This document shows, piece by piece, positions 9,143 to 16,885 of a stretch of 43,757 nucleotides of DNA (positions within the stretch are counted from its first letter, which is position 1; each line of letters starts with the position of its first letter). The translations under genes and the position numbers were made by a program. The DNA is taken from the NCBI GenBank assembly GCA_002842095.1, contig PHCB01000008.1, forward strand, positions 273,231-316,987, given 5' to 3'. The notes below the pieces were generated by a model. It worked only from the letters and a program-made list of their open reading frames with translations. It had not been told where the DNA came from and did no database searches. The stretch comes from a candidate division BRC1 bacterium HGW-BRC1-1 (GTDB taxonomy: Bacteria; Sumerlaeota; Sumerlaeia; Sumerlaeales; Sumerlaeaceae).

Positions 9143-9520
9143 TTACTGAACTTCGACGGTGGCGCCGGCGGCTTCCAGCTGCTTCTTGACCTTGTCGGCC
9201 TCATCCTTGGCGACGTCTTTGACGACTTCCTTCGGAGCGGCTTCCACGAGGTCCTTGGCTTCTTTCAGGCCGAGGCTGGTGATGGCACGGACTTCCTTGA
9301 TGATGGCGATCTTCTTGTCAGCGGGAACGTCCTTTAGGATGACCGTGAACTCGGTCTTCTCTTCGACAGGAGCGGCTCCGGCAGCTGCCGGGCCGGCAGC
9401 GGCGGCCACGGGGGCTGCGCTGACGCCATACTTGTCTTCAATCTTCTTAACGAGTTCGTTAACTTCCATAATCGTCATCGTGTCAATGCGCTCGATGATC
9501 TGATCGATCGAAATGCTCAT
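9143..9520 (-). CDS. rplL: 50S ribosomal protein L7/L12
   Basis: Stalk protein of the large ribosomal subunit that recruits translation factors, bound as dimers to L10. The length (125 aa) is normal. The N-terminal dimerisation domain (about 1-35), an Ala-rich hinge (36-52, [17 protein letters not shown]) and the C-terminal domain ([25 protein letters not shown], then [17 protein letters not shown]) are all recognisable. It lies 78 bases downstream of rplJ and is followed by a strong terminator. In most bacteria rpoB comes next; here the next gene is the TPR-kinase on the opposite strand. Confidence 0.97.
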   Translation of the reverse strand: MSISIDQIIERIDTMTIMEVNELVKKIEDKYGVSAAPVAAAAGPAAAGAAPVEEKTEFTVILKDVPADKKIAIIKEVRAITSLGLKEAKDLVEAAPKEVVKDVAKDEADKVKKQLEAAGATVEVQ

Positions 9521-9598
9521 GATATAAACTTTCCTTTAAGGTGTGAAAACTGAGTGGGACTACACATTTGAAACGGAGTGCTGCAACTTGAGCGGATG

Positions 9599-10120
9599 TT
9601 ACCCTTCGGCTTTCTGACGGGCGACTGCGTCAAACGCATACACGACTTTGCAGACAACCTGATTGAGGCCAAATGCGAGTTTCTGCACGGGGCTTGCCAG
9701 GCTGCCAACCAAACGACCAAGCAGCACTTCGCGGCTGGGCATCTGTGAAAGAATCATCAGAGTGGACTTGTCCAGAATCTCGTTGTCCATTTGTCCGCCG
9801 ATGATCTTCAGCTTTTCGTTTTCCTTGGCATAGGCCGCCAGCACCTTTGCAGGGCTGATAGGATCCTTGGTCGCGAAAGCAATGGCGGTTGTCCCTTTCA
9901 GGAAATCGTCCATGGCAGGAAGTCCTGCCTCTTGCAGTCCGATCTTGGCCAAACGGTTTTTGACGATTTTGAATTCGACGTTTTCGTTGCGAAGACGCGT
10001 GCGAAGGTCGGTCATTTCGGCCACCGTAAGTCCACGGTAATCCGTAACAACAATCGACTTGGCGCGCGAGGCACGAAGTTTAACATCGATAACGGCATCG
10101 ATTTTTTCTTGTTTTGGCAT
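9599..10120 (-). CDS. rplJ: 50S ribosomal protein L10
   Basis: Ribosomal stalk base that anchors the L7/L12 dimers and binds 23S rRNA; free L10-L12 complex also represses its own mRNA. The 173 aa match family length, with recognisable KSIVVTDYRGLTVAEMTDLR near 21-40, LRNENVEFKIVKNRLA and the C-terminal helix that carries L12. The start ATG at 10118-10120 has a strong Shine-Dalgarno, GGGAGGTG, 7 nt upstream. A long structured leader lies upstream (10145-10380). The gene is not preceded by rplK-rplA; its upstream neighbour is the divergent 6S RNA-dnaX unit. Confidence 0.97.
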   Translation of the reverse strand: MPKQEKIDAVIDVKLRASRAKSIVVTDYRGLTVAEMTDLRTRLRNENVEFKIVKNRLAKIGLQEAGLPAMDDFLKGTTAIAFATKDPISPAKVLAAYAKENEKLKIIGGQMDNEILDKSTLMILSQMPSREVLLGRLVGSLASPVQKLAFGLNQVVCKVVYAFDAVARQKAEG

Positions 10121-10144
10121 AATTTGTCACCTCCCAACTGTTCA

Positions 10145-10232
10145 GAATGGTTGCGCTCGACTCGAGATCCCTTTGAACGAAGATCCCGAGGAGGCGGGCA
10201 ACCATTCCAAACCGTCTTCGCACATGTGCGAA
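10145..10232 (-). promoter_or_regulatory. Second structured element in the rplJ leader: hairpin near the RBS and a perfect palindrome
   Basis: Between the L10 leader core and the rplJ start there is a perfect 10-bp inverted repeat (GAATGGTTGC at 10198-10207 and GCAACCATTC at 10145-10154, minus-strand reading) enclosing a smaller hairpin. The outer stem ends 9 nt before the GGGAGGTG ribosome binding site. A perfect 16-base palindrome, TTCGCACATGTGCGAA, lies at 10217-10232. These can fold in the mRNA and could make rplJ translation sensitive to structure; function is inferred only. Confidence 0.5.
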
Positions 10233-10274
10233 ATTTAACGCCTTGGAAGTGATGCACAACCACCTCAACTGACA

Positions 10275-10380
10275 ACGGGCGAACCCGTCTGGATCGTCTC
10301 GGCAGGGGCGTTTTATGGCTCTTGCGAGCCGACCTGCTGTCTGGGACAACCTCGGATGAGGTACAACAGACCCTTGGGTC
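10275..10380 (-). ncRNA. Ribosomal protein L10 leader (cis-regulatory RNA)
   Basis: The minus strand carries the conserved core of the L10 leader: AGACAGCAGGT (10332-10342), a hairpin closed by a GCAA tetraloop (GGCTC/GAGCC, 10317-10330), the unpaired ATAA segment, and CCTGCCGAGAC (10296-10306) that pairs with AGCAGG. A further hairpin with a UUCG loop (ACGGG/CCCGT) follows at 10275-10288, and a two-step stem (GTCTG/CAGAC and ACCTC/GAGGT, 10339-10371) precedes the core. In known cases the L10-L12 complex binds this leader and represses rplJ-rplL. A -10-like TATACC lies just upstream at about 10386-10391, but no good -35 was found. Confidence 0.85.
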
Positions 10381-10526
10381 CGCACGGTATAACGCATTCG
10401 CATGCTATTTATTCGGTCACACTTCCGTCATCGCGGGTCGATTTCCTTTGATTCTTCCGCGCTGAAAACGGTAGGTTACAACCGAAGCATGAGCCTCTGC
10501 TACGTTAGTACAGGTTGATCTTTTAT

Positions 10527-10671
10527 TGAGCCAACGCCTTCCAATTGGGAGCCCGATATTTGGTCGTTTTAGGACACGCCCCCTGCGGGGGGATCTCCCT
10601 GGCGGCAGTGAGGGTACCCACCTTAAATGAAGGTTCAATGATATCGGCTTCTACGGCGATGCGGAGGCTCG
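10527..10671 (+). ncRNA. ssrS: 6S RNA (RNA polymerase regulator)
   Basis: 6S RNA mimics an open promoter and sequesters housekeeping RNA polymerase in slow growth. Conserved segments are visible: GAGCCCGATATTTGG (10550-10564) resembles the 5' arm around the central bubble of known 6S RNAs, and CCACCTT, AAGGTTCAA, then CGGCTTCTACGGCGATGCGG (10619-10664) resembles the 3' arm. The ends close by GAGCC/GGCTC and CGC/GCG pairs (10528-10537 with 10661-10670), followed by six T. The length of about 145 nt is short for the family, and the exact ends and the fold of the apical part were not confirmed. It lies 136 bases upstream of dnaX on the same strand; an SRP RNA, often found near dnaX, was considered, but its conserved GGUCAGG...AGCAGCC core is absent. 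Confidence 0.75.
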
Positions 10672-10686
10672 GCTTTTTTATGTGGG

Positions 10687-10788
10687 GCGTTTGGGTTGGT
10701 CTCTTTGGGATTGACCGTAAACACCGCAACGCCGAGACCCACAACGCACGTTAAACAACCAAGATCCGGTGCCCGGAACCAGGGTGCC
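10687..10788 (+). promoter_or_regulatory. Structured dnaX leader of unknown function
   Basis: The 130 bases between the 6S RNA and dnaX are not coding but hold inverted repeats: GGTCTC (10698-10703) with GAGACC (10734-10739), extended by GCGTT (10687-10691) with AACGC (10743-10747), and a second hairpin GGTGCCC/GGGTGCC (10768-10774 and 10782-10788, two G-U pairs) followed by TTT. The dnaX ribosome binding site AGGGG (10796-10800) lies 8 nt after the second hairpin. No known RNA family was recognised. Confidence 0.4.
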
Positions 10789-10807
10789 TTTCGCGAGGGG
10801 ATAACTA

Positions 10808-13003
10808 ATGCCATCAACTCCTGAACAGGACGATTTTCTCGGAGGCAACATCGAGCCCGAGGACGATCTCTTCGCAATGCCATCGGCGGAGGAGCCGGTT
10901 CCTGTTCAAGATTCCAGTGACGATTTCTTCGCGAAGGATGAGACTCCGTCCGCTGCCCAATCAGCCGGTGCGGGGGAATCGTACGTTGTGTTGGCCAGAC
11001 GCTATCGCCCCCAGACCTTCCAGCAATTGGTTGGTCAGGAGAGTGCACGTGCCGCTCTGGAGGGAGCAATTCGTGGTAACCAGATTGGTCACGCCTATCT
11101 GTTTTGTGGCCCGAGGGGGACGGGAAAGACCTCAACCGCTCGCATTCTTGCCAAGGCGGTCAATTGCCTGAATGGGGGGCCCCGACCCGACCCATGCGGG
11201 GAGTGCGCATCCTGCCGGGCCATCACATCAGGCAGCAGTCTTGACGTGATCGAGATTGACGCAGCGTCAAATACGGGTGTCGACAACATCCGCGAATTGC
11301 GGAGCGGTGTTGTCCTGGCGCCGTTTTCACGCTATAAGGTTTATATCGTGGACGAAGTCCACATGCTGTCCATCGCTGCCTTTAATGCTTTGTTGAAAAC
11401 TCTCGAAGAACCGCCGTCGCAGGTTATCTTCGTCCTGGCCACGACTGATCCGCAGAAGGTGCCGGATACGATTGTTTCCCGCTGTCAGGTGTTCCAGTTC
11501 CGCCGGTTTTCAACCGATGAGATCGTAAAGCATCTGGGATCAATACTCGACTCGGAGGCCAGGCAACGTTCCCTTCAGATTGCCGATGAGGACCGCCTGC
11601 CGATTCTTGAAATGATCGCGCGCAACGCAGAGGGTGGCATGCGCGATGCACAGGTGGCCTTGGATCAGGTGCTGGTGCTGTGCCGGGAGCGCATCGATGT
11701 GGAGACCGTGCGCCGGTTTTTGGGCAGCGTTCGTTTCGACCTGCTCGATGCTTTTGTGCGCGGCATTCGTGACCGGCAGACCGAGGAGCTTCTCCAACTC
11801 GTGCAACAGCTAAGCGAAACCGGACAGGATCTGGAACGGTTCACTGCCAGCCTGACAGAGTATTTGCGTGACTTGCTGATCGTTCGTGCAGCCCCGCACA
11901 AACCCGAACTGTTGAATGTCTCCAGGGATCGCTTTGCGGGATTACAGAGTTTGGCGGTGAACCTGCCTATGGCACTGGCCGTCCAACTCACCGATGCATT
12001 CCTGCGCCTTTCCGAAAAGATGAAGACCGCCTCCCAACCACGCTTTTTGCTGGAAGTGGAACTGGTGCGCCTCAGTACCGATGCATCCACGCTGGATGTG
12101 GAAAAATTGATAACTCGCATTGATGAATTGGAACGTCGCCTGCAGGGTGGAGCGGCTTCTGCTAAGGCCATCAAGCCCGGCTTGGCTTCAACTGAAACCA
12201 CGCCATCGGCTGTGGAAACCAAGTCAGAACCTTTAAAATTGATGACAACGGAACCAGCCGCGCCTGGCGGCGATTATGCCCCATCGATCGCGAAACCATC
12301 GCTTGTTCAAGAATCCCCGATGCCCGAAGTCACTCCACCCGTAGTTTCAAAGGTCGTCGAAGAGATCGTTTCTCCTGCTCAGGAGAAGTCCGAGTTGCAG
12401 CAGATGATGGAAAATCTCCAACCCGATGCTTTGATGAAAGAAATCATGGAGAATCTGCCGGATACCTCGTGTGTGCGCATGGCGCTCCAGGACGCGGAGA
12501 TTCTGTCGGTGGGCGACCGCAGCGTTGTTATCGGCGTAAACCCCGGGGATACCTTCACCTATACGCATCTCAGTCGGCCTGCGAATCTTCAACAGCTTAC
12601 CGAAATAACCTGCGTGGCCCTACATCGCAAGGTGAACATCCGGTTGGAGTTGACGCGCAAAGAAGAAGAAACCGCGGTTCCGCCCGAGAAACCGGCAGAG
12701 GCATTCCCGACCACAGCGAAGGCAGAGATTCCTTCAATGACCGAACAATTTGGTGATGAGGACACGATAGTCGAATTCGACGAAGAGCATGTCCGCATTC
12801 CCGAAGAAATCCTCTCCGAAAAAGAGGAGGTTCTTCCGGAGGTAAAAGCTTCGCTGCCTTTGAAGCCCCTGAAGGGAGAAGCCATGACGGCGTATCTGGA
12901 TGAACACGCTGACGTGAACGAGTTGTTTCTGAAAATTCGCTCGGCGTTTCGGTTGCCCGACTCTCAATTTATTTTAAAAGTACGACCCAAGGCAGAAGCC
13001 TGA
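10808..13003 (+). CDS. dnaX: DNA polymerase III subunit gamma/tau
   Basis: ATPase of the clamp loader and organiser of the replisome. The AAA+ module begins near residue 59 (VVLARRYRPQTFQQLVGQ). Walker A GPRGTGKT is at 101-108, zinc-binding Cys at 120, 130, 133 and 136, Walker B DEVH at 182-185 and the SRC arginine finger motif at 224-226. Domain III and a long acidic tau-type C-terminal region follow, for 731 aa in total. An N-terminal extension of about 58 acidic residues is unusual; it contains three similar units (DDFLG at 8-12, DDLFA at 19-23, DDFFA at 38-42). The start is supported by AGGGG 7 nt upstream of the ATG. ybaB follows 26 bases downstream, the widespread dnaX-ybaB order. No obvious tau/gamma frameshift site (A-rich slippery run) was noticed. 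Confidence 0.96.
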   Translation: MPSTPEQDDFLGGNIEPEDDLFAMPSAEEPVPVQDSSDDFFAKDETPSAAQSAGAGESYVVLARRYRPQTFQQLVGQESARAALEGAIRGNQIGHAYLFCGPRGTGKTSTARILAKAVNCLNGGPRPDPCGECASCRAITSGSSLDVIEIDAASNTGVDNIRELRSGVVLAPFSRYKVYIVDEVHMLSIAAFNALLKTLEEPPSQVIFVLATTDPQKVPDTIVSRCQVFQFRRFSTDEIVKHLGSILDSEARQRSLQIADEDRLPILEMIARNAEGGMRDAQVALDQVLVLCRERIDVETVRRFLGSVRFDLLDAFVRGIRDRQTEELLQLVQQLSETGQDLERFTASLTEYLRDLLIVRAAPHKPELLNVSRDRFAGLQSLAVNLPMALAVQLTDAFLRLSEKMKTASQPRFLLEVELVRLSTDASTLDVEKLITRIDELERRLQGGAASAKAIKPGLASTETTPSAVETKSEPLKLMTTEPAAPGGDYAPSIAKPSLVQESPMPEVTPPVVSKVVEEIVSPAQEKSELQQMMENLQPDALMKEIMENLPDTSCVRMALQDAEILSVGDRSVVIGVNPGDTFTYTHLSRPANLQQLTEITCVALHRKVNIRLELTRKEEETAVPPEKPAEAFPTTAKAEIPSMTEQFGDEDTIVEFDEEHVRIPEEILSEKEEVLPEVKASLPLKPLKGEAMTAYLDEHADVNELFLKIRSAFRLPDSQFILKVRPKAEA

Positions 13004-13029
13004 ACCATTACGAATGCAGAGGTGACACG

Positions 13030-13341
13030 TTGTTTGATCTAAAGCAGATTCAGAAAATGCAGCAGGAACTCCAGACCCGCATGGCCAAACTTCAGGAAGA
13101 ACTGAAGACGCAAACCGTGGAAGCCGCATCGGGTGGAGGCATGGTTACAGCCATCGCGAACGGCAATCAGGAATTAATCGGAATGAAGATCAAGCCCGAT
13201 GCAGTAGACCTCGATGATCTTGAAATGCTGGAAGACCTTGTGGTTGCAGCCGTGAATCAGGCGATGGAAAAGGCCAAGGCCCTGAACAATGATCAGATGT
13301 CACAACTGACCGGCGGCATAAACATCCCCGGCCTTTTCTGA
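13030..13341 (+). CDS. ybaB: YbaB/EbfC family nucleoid-associated protein
   Basis: Small DNA-binding protein (103 aa) that forms tweezer-like dimers on DNA. Family features: an N-terminal helix rich in Lys/Gln (KQIQKMQQELQTRMAKLQEE), the turn VEAASGGGMVTAIANGNQEL, then IKPDAVD and a C-terminal helix with Asn/Met. The start codon is TTG, with GAGGTG 5 nt upstream. It is probably co-transcribed with dnaX; recR, often third in this operon, does not follow. The convergent fructosamine kinase gene ends 2 bases beyond its stop and no terminator is visible between them. Confidence 0.93.
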   Translation: MFDLKQIQKMQQELQTRMAKLQEELKTQTVEAASGGGMVTAIANGNQELIGMKIKPDAVDLDDLEMLEDLVVAAVNQAMEKAKALNNDQMSQLTGGINIPGLF

Positions 13342-13343
13342 TC

Positions 13344-14261
13344 TCAATCGCGGAAGCGGTTCAAGATCGACTCAGCCTGAGACCAGTAGCTGCCTCCAAA
13401 AAGCAGCGCGTGGTTGAGCACATGGTACAGATTGTAGATCTCTTTGCGTAGTGGATAACCATCCTTTAGGGGATGTGCTGTCTCATAGGCCGCGCGAAAC
13501 CTTGATGAGAATCCTCCGAACAATTCGGTCATGGCCAGATCCACTTCCCGGTGGCCATAATAGCAGGCCGGGTCGATGAGAGCGGGACGCCCCGAGCCGT
13601 CTCGCATTACGTTTCCCGCCCACAGATCACCATGAACGAGGACAGGTCCTTCAGTGACCTCGCGAAGATGCTGCGTGGCGGCTTCAGCGCATTGCGATGC
13701 CCAGATGGTTTGATCTGCAGAGATTTTTCCAGATCCTCGCAATCTCTGGATCATTGGATGCAAACGCTGTTGGAGAAAAAACTCCGCCCATGTCTCCCGG
13801 GGATGGTTAGGCTGGGGCGTTGAGCCGATGAAGTTGTCGTGGGGAAATCCGAAATATGGTGCCGGCAGGGCGTGCAATGCCGCCAACTCTTTTCCGAGTT
13901 CTTCATCATAATCGGACCTGATTGTAGAGTTTCCATCGGTTGTAGCGAGGTCTTCCAGCATTAGAAAGCCGGGCGTCGAACCACTCTCGGAAGTATCGCT
14001 CCAGCTAAAAACTCGCGGCACCCGCAATGTTTGTGTGGCTGCAAGTGCGTTGAGCCCATCCGCCTCGCGCTGAAACATCGTGGGGGGCGCTGATGGGTTC
14101 CATTTCAGGAATGCGGTAAAGTCGTGGGTAAAAACCAGAAGTGCCGACTGGTTGATACATCCACCGGAAACTGGCTCCGTATGCTTCAATTCAACCTTGT
14201 GTCCGCATATGTCTCCGGCGTGCTTCTCAAGGATTTCTGATAGAGAAGCGGGGAGAATCAT
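13344..14261 (-). CDS. Fructosamine/ribulosamine 3-kinase family protein
   Basis: ATP-dependent kinase of the FN3K family (305 aa, normal length), which phosphorylates the third carbon of ketoamine adducts on proteins so that the sugar falls off. Visible motifs: SGGCINQSA in the nucleotide loop near 32-40, a lysine in FLKWN (53), HGDLWAGN at 210-217 with catalytic D212 and N217, and ID at 229-230 in ALIDPACYYGHREVDLAM, the family hallmark. Bacterial members tend to act on ribulosamines or erythrulosamines rather than fructosamines. It overlaps the upstream phosphatase gene by ATGA, so the two are translationally coupled. It is the last gene of a minus-strand run that begins with glycosyltransferases. 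Confidence 0.92.
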   Translation of the reverse strand: MILPASLSEILEKHAGDICGHKVELKHTEPVSGGCINQSALLVFTHDFTAFLKWNPSAPPTMFQREADGLNALAATQTLRVPRVFSWSDTSESGSTPGFLMLEDLATTDGNSTIRSDYDEELGKELAALHALPAPYFGFPHDNFIGSTPQPNHPRETWAEFFLQQRLHPMIQRLRGSGKISADQTIWASQCAEAATQHLREVTEGPVLVHGDLWAGNVMRDGSGRPALIDPACYYGHREVDLAMTELFGGFSSRFRAAYETAHPLKDGYPLRKEIYNLYHVLNHALLFGGSYWSQAESILNRFRD

Positions 14262-14752
14262 CCCAGTTGGTGACGACCCACGATTTCGTCGAGCAAGGCC
14301 TCGCAGCCTTTTTCCACAACGTCTACCACATAGTCGAACATGGTGGCGCCGTGCGAATAGGGGTCGGGCACTTCAGCGCACGGTGGATCGGCCAGGTGAT
14401 CCATGAGCAGCGAAATCTTAGCACGAAATGGTTGATCCGGCATGAACGGCTTCATATCGCGGAGATTCACGTTATCCATAGCGACCACATAATCAAAATG
14501 ATGGAAATCATCCGGCTTTACAGGCCGGGAGCGATGGGTCAGTTTATGTCCCCTTCGTTCTGCCGCGCTTCGCATGCGAGCGTCCGGAAGCGCACCCTCA
14601 TGATAATCAAGGGTTCCCGCACTGTCGATTTCGATTCGATTTTCCAGGCCGCGATCCCGCACCAATTCTTCCATAATCCCATGAGCCGTGGGGGAGCGGC
14701 AGATGTTGCCCATGCAAACAAACAAAATGCGGACAGCGTGAGGATCGTTCAT
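14258..14752 (-). CDS. Low-molecular-weight protein tyrosine phosphatase family
   Basis: Cysteine phosphatase of the LMW-PTP family (164 aa). The P-loop CMGNICRS runs from nucleophile C13 to R19 and S20; the general-acid Asp is D130 in VPDPYSHG. All catalytic residues are present. Family members dephosphorylate tyrosine in exopolysaccharide control (Wzb type), or act as ribulosamine/erythrulosamine 5-phosphatases in protein repair. The ATGA overlap with the fructosamine-kinase-family gene favours the repair role; the glycosyltransferase genes directly upstream (gap 18 bases) keep the polysaccharide role open. No tyrosine kinase of the Wzc type is seen nearby. Confidence 0.92.
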   Translation of the reverse strand: MNDPHAVRILFVCMGNICRSPTAHGIMEELVRDRGLENRIEIDSAGTLDYHEGALPDARMRSAAERRGHKLTHRSRPVKPDDFHHFDYVVAMDNVNLRDMKPFMPDQPFRAKISLLMDHLADPPCAEVPDPYSHGATMFDYVVDVVEKGCEALLDEIVGRHQLG

Positions 14753-14770
14753 AGAGGTGATTGAGTCTCC

Positions 14771-16885
14771 TTAGGGATGGTGGGCAGATGGTGGATTCGG
14801 TATGAAAGTGTTACCTTCGCTACCGCCAATTAAACTCAAACTGCTCATGTGTCTGAGCAAAGATTGCCAGACCACTTCGGTGTCAAATCCATCCATTACA
14901 AAGGAGGGTGGCAAGCCGACGAGTTCGGCAGGCGTTAGGCGATGGCGGGGAGAGCGCACATGGGCATGAAGGGCAGGGTCCCCGATTCCTCCCCACTGTT
15001 CGGGGCTTGTCGGGCCATAGAGTGTGAAGGTGGGAACGTCCATGGCCATGGCCATGTGCTTGGGGCCTGAGCAGGGGCAGATTAGCAACGATGCCGCACG
15101 GATGCGACCCGCCAGATGCCAGACGGATTCATTGCCACAGGCATTGGTTACGCGATCAAAAGTCTCGGATGCGTTGAACTTCGAACAGATTTCATCTGCA
15201 AAGGCGCTCTGTGATTCATCACCAATCAGGCTTAAGATAATGTTGGGTTGCTTAAGTAAGCGGCGCACAAATTCCACCACCATCTCTTCTGGGATATTTT
15301 TGATGGAATTGCCCGATCCGATCTGGAGGAGAACGAGTTTCATTCCTTCCGGCGGCTGGATAGCTTCAACGAAACCGTCGGGAAGGTGGGCCAAAGGGGC
15401 GAGGATTGGCTTGGAGATTTCGCCTTCAAGGGGCCAGGGCGAGAACAGTTTGCGAAGGTTCAACAACTCGTTCTGAGCCAGATTTTTTACGATGCATCGA
15501 GCCGCAAGTCTTATATCCCGCCTGCGTTTGAACCCATGCTCGCGATCAAAAACATGCCCTATGCCGGCCAGTTCCGAGCGCCAGAGCGCCTCATCACCAA
15601 AATGGTAGTAGGGAGCGAAGACTGCATCGCAACCACGGGGGTCAGAAACGAATTTCACCACCTGTTTGCCGGCATCGGGGCCGTCTTCGATAATTTGCAG
15701 ATCAGGCAAAACGTCTCGCAATAATTCCGGATAACAGGTCCAGACAGCAATTTCTGTGTCAGGATAATTTGCACGAAACAAACGCAATATGGGCTGCAGA
15801 ATGAGCGTGTCGCCAAGATAAGTTGGACCGGCCACAAGGATTCTTCCGGGTGCTTTTGGGAGTTTATAAGCTGGCCGAAGTGTAAGTACGGCCGCATCCA
15901 TAAGACGACCGGCAGAATCTCGAATCCCGCCTTTTATGGCTGCACCCGCGGCTCGAAAATTGCTGAAAATGCGTTGAGGGAAAAAATGCCGCAGGTCGGA
16001 TTGCGCGGCTTTGCTCCATGCCTTTTGCCTGCTTGCCCACAGAAATTCTGCCATCGCCGATCCGGGATCAGATAACGTGCGGAAAGGATGGAAAAAGGGT
16101 GAAACCCTTGCTGCCCACGCCTCGTTCAAAATGTGCGGAAGGGCATCAGGTCGTGGATCGCGCTGCCATGCTGCAGTTCCATCCGCCCTTGCTCTCGAGA
16201 GCACCGCGCTGAAAGCAAGGCGATCATCCGGCACGTTGTGATGAACAACCATCTCGGGATCAACCACGACATTCAAGCCGTCGCGTCGTGCCTCCGCCCA
16301 CCATTGGGCATCTTCGCGACCGGCCAGGTATGTCGTGGTTGCTTCAAACCTGGCTTTTGTTTCGGCGAAAGGTCGCGCCCGCCAAACGTCGATGGGGGCA
16401 CCCATGTTCGCCGTGGCCGGATAGGCGTTTTCATCCCCCGTGAAAAGCCCGGGAGCAGACATGCCGATGGTCCAGAGAAGTTGTGGAGACCACCACCACG
16501 GCCAGTCGTAAGGCCTGGCAGGGATGACAGCTCCTCCGACGGCGTCAGCATGGGCGAGGTGTTTTATCGCACGTGAAATCCAATCATTGGCGGGTACGCA
16601 ATCGTCGTCCGTGAAGAGCAAAGCCTCGCCGCGGGCCTGAGTTATCGCGAGATTGCGCAGACTTGCGTAACTCCCCGCTACCGACCGAGGCGCGCAAATC
16701 CAGCGCAACTGCTCACTTGTCATTTTGGCAAGCCACTCAGGAGTGGCGTCCGTTGACCCGTTGTCGACTACGAGGATTTCGTCATAAGGCCCCAGTATTT
16801 TTCTCACGGCATCTATGCATCTCTGGAGTGATGCGAAGCGGTTTCGCGTAAGAACTGCTACCGTGAGCCGACAGTTCATGGACAA
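14771..16885 (-). CDS. Two-domain glycosyltransferase: GT2 fused to GT9 (heptosyltransferase type)
   Basis: A 704-aa protein with two glycosyltransferase domains. Residues 5 to about 300 are GT2: TVAVLTRNRFASLQRCIDAV, VVDNGSTD at 39-46 and the metal-binding DDD at 93-95. From about 348 the sequence is GT9, the ADP-heptose:LPS heptosyltransferase family: RILVAGPTYLGDTLILQPIL, LLQIGSGNSIKNIPEEMV, and the donor site region CSGPKHMAMAMDVPTFTLYG with GPTSPEQWGG. This single open frame would allow two consecutive sugar additions in a lipopolysaccharide core or glycan. Acceptor and sugars cannot be read from sequence. It overlaps the upstream GT2 gene by 10 bases, so both belong to one operon. Confidence 0.87.
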   Translation of the reverse strand: MSMNCRLTVAVLTRNRFASLQRCIDAVRKILGPYDEILVVDNGSTDATPEWLAKMTSEQLRWICAPRSVAGSYASLRNLAITQARGEALLFTDDDCVPANDWISRAIKHLAHADAVGGAVIPARPYDWPWWWSPQLLWTIGMSAPGLFTGDENAYPATANMGAPIDVWRARPFAETKARFEATTTYLAGREDAQWWAEARRDGLNVVVDPEMVVHHNVPDDRLAFSAVLSRARADGTAAWQRDPRPDALPHILNEAWAARVSPFFHPFRTLSDPGSAMAEFLWASRQKAWSKAAQSDLRHFFPQRIFSNFRAAGAAIKGGIRDSAGRLMDAAVLTLRPAYKLPKAPGRILVAGPTYLGDTLILQPILRLFRANYPDTEIAVWTCYPELLRDVLPDLQIIEDGPDAGKQVVKFVSDPRGCDAVFAPYYHFGDEALWRSELAGIGHVFDREHGFKRRRDIRLAARCIVKNLAQNELLNLRKLFSPWPLEGEISKPILAPLAHLPDGFVEAIQPPEGMKLVLLQIGSGNSIKNIPEEMVVEFVRRLLKQPNIILSLIGDESQSAFADEICSKFNASETFDRVTNACGNESVWHLAGRIRAASLLICPCSGPKHMAMAMDVPTFTLYGPTSPEQWGGIGDPALHAHVRSPRHRLTPAELVGLPPSFVMDGFDTEVVWQSLLRHMSSLSLIGGSEGNTFIPNPPSAHHP

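Noticed and set aside
10527-10671. SRP (4.5S) RNA as an identity for the RNA upstream of dnaX
   Set aside because: The conserved SRP core GGUCAGG with AGCAGCC is missing, while 6S-like segments are present.
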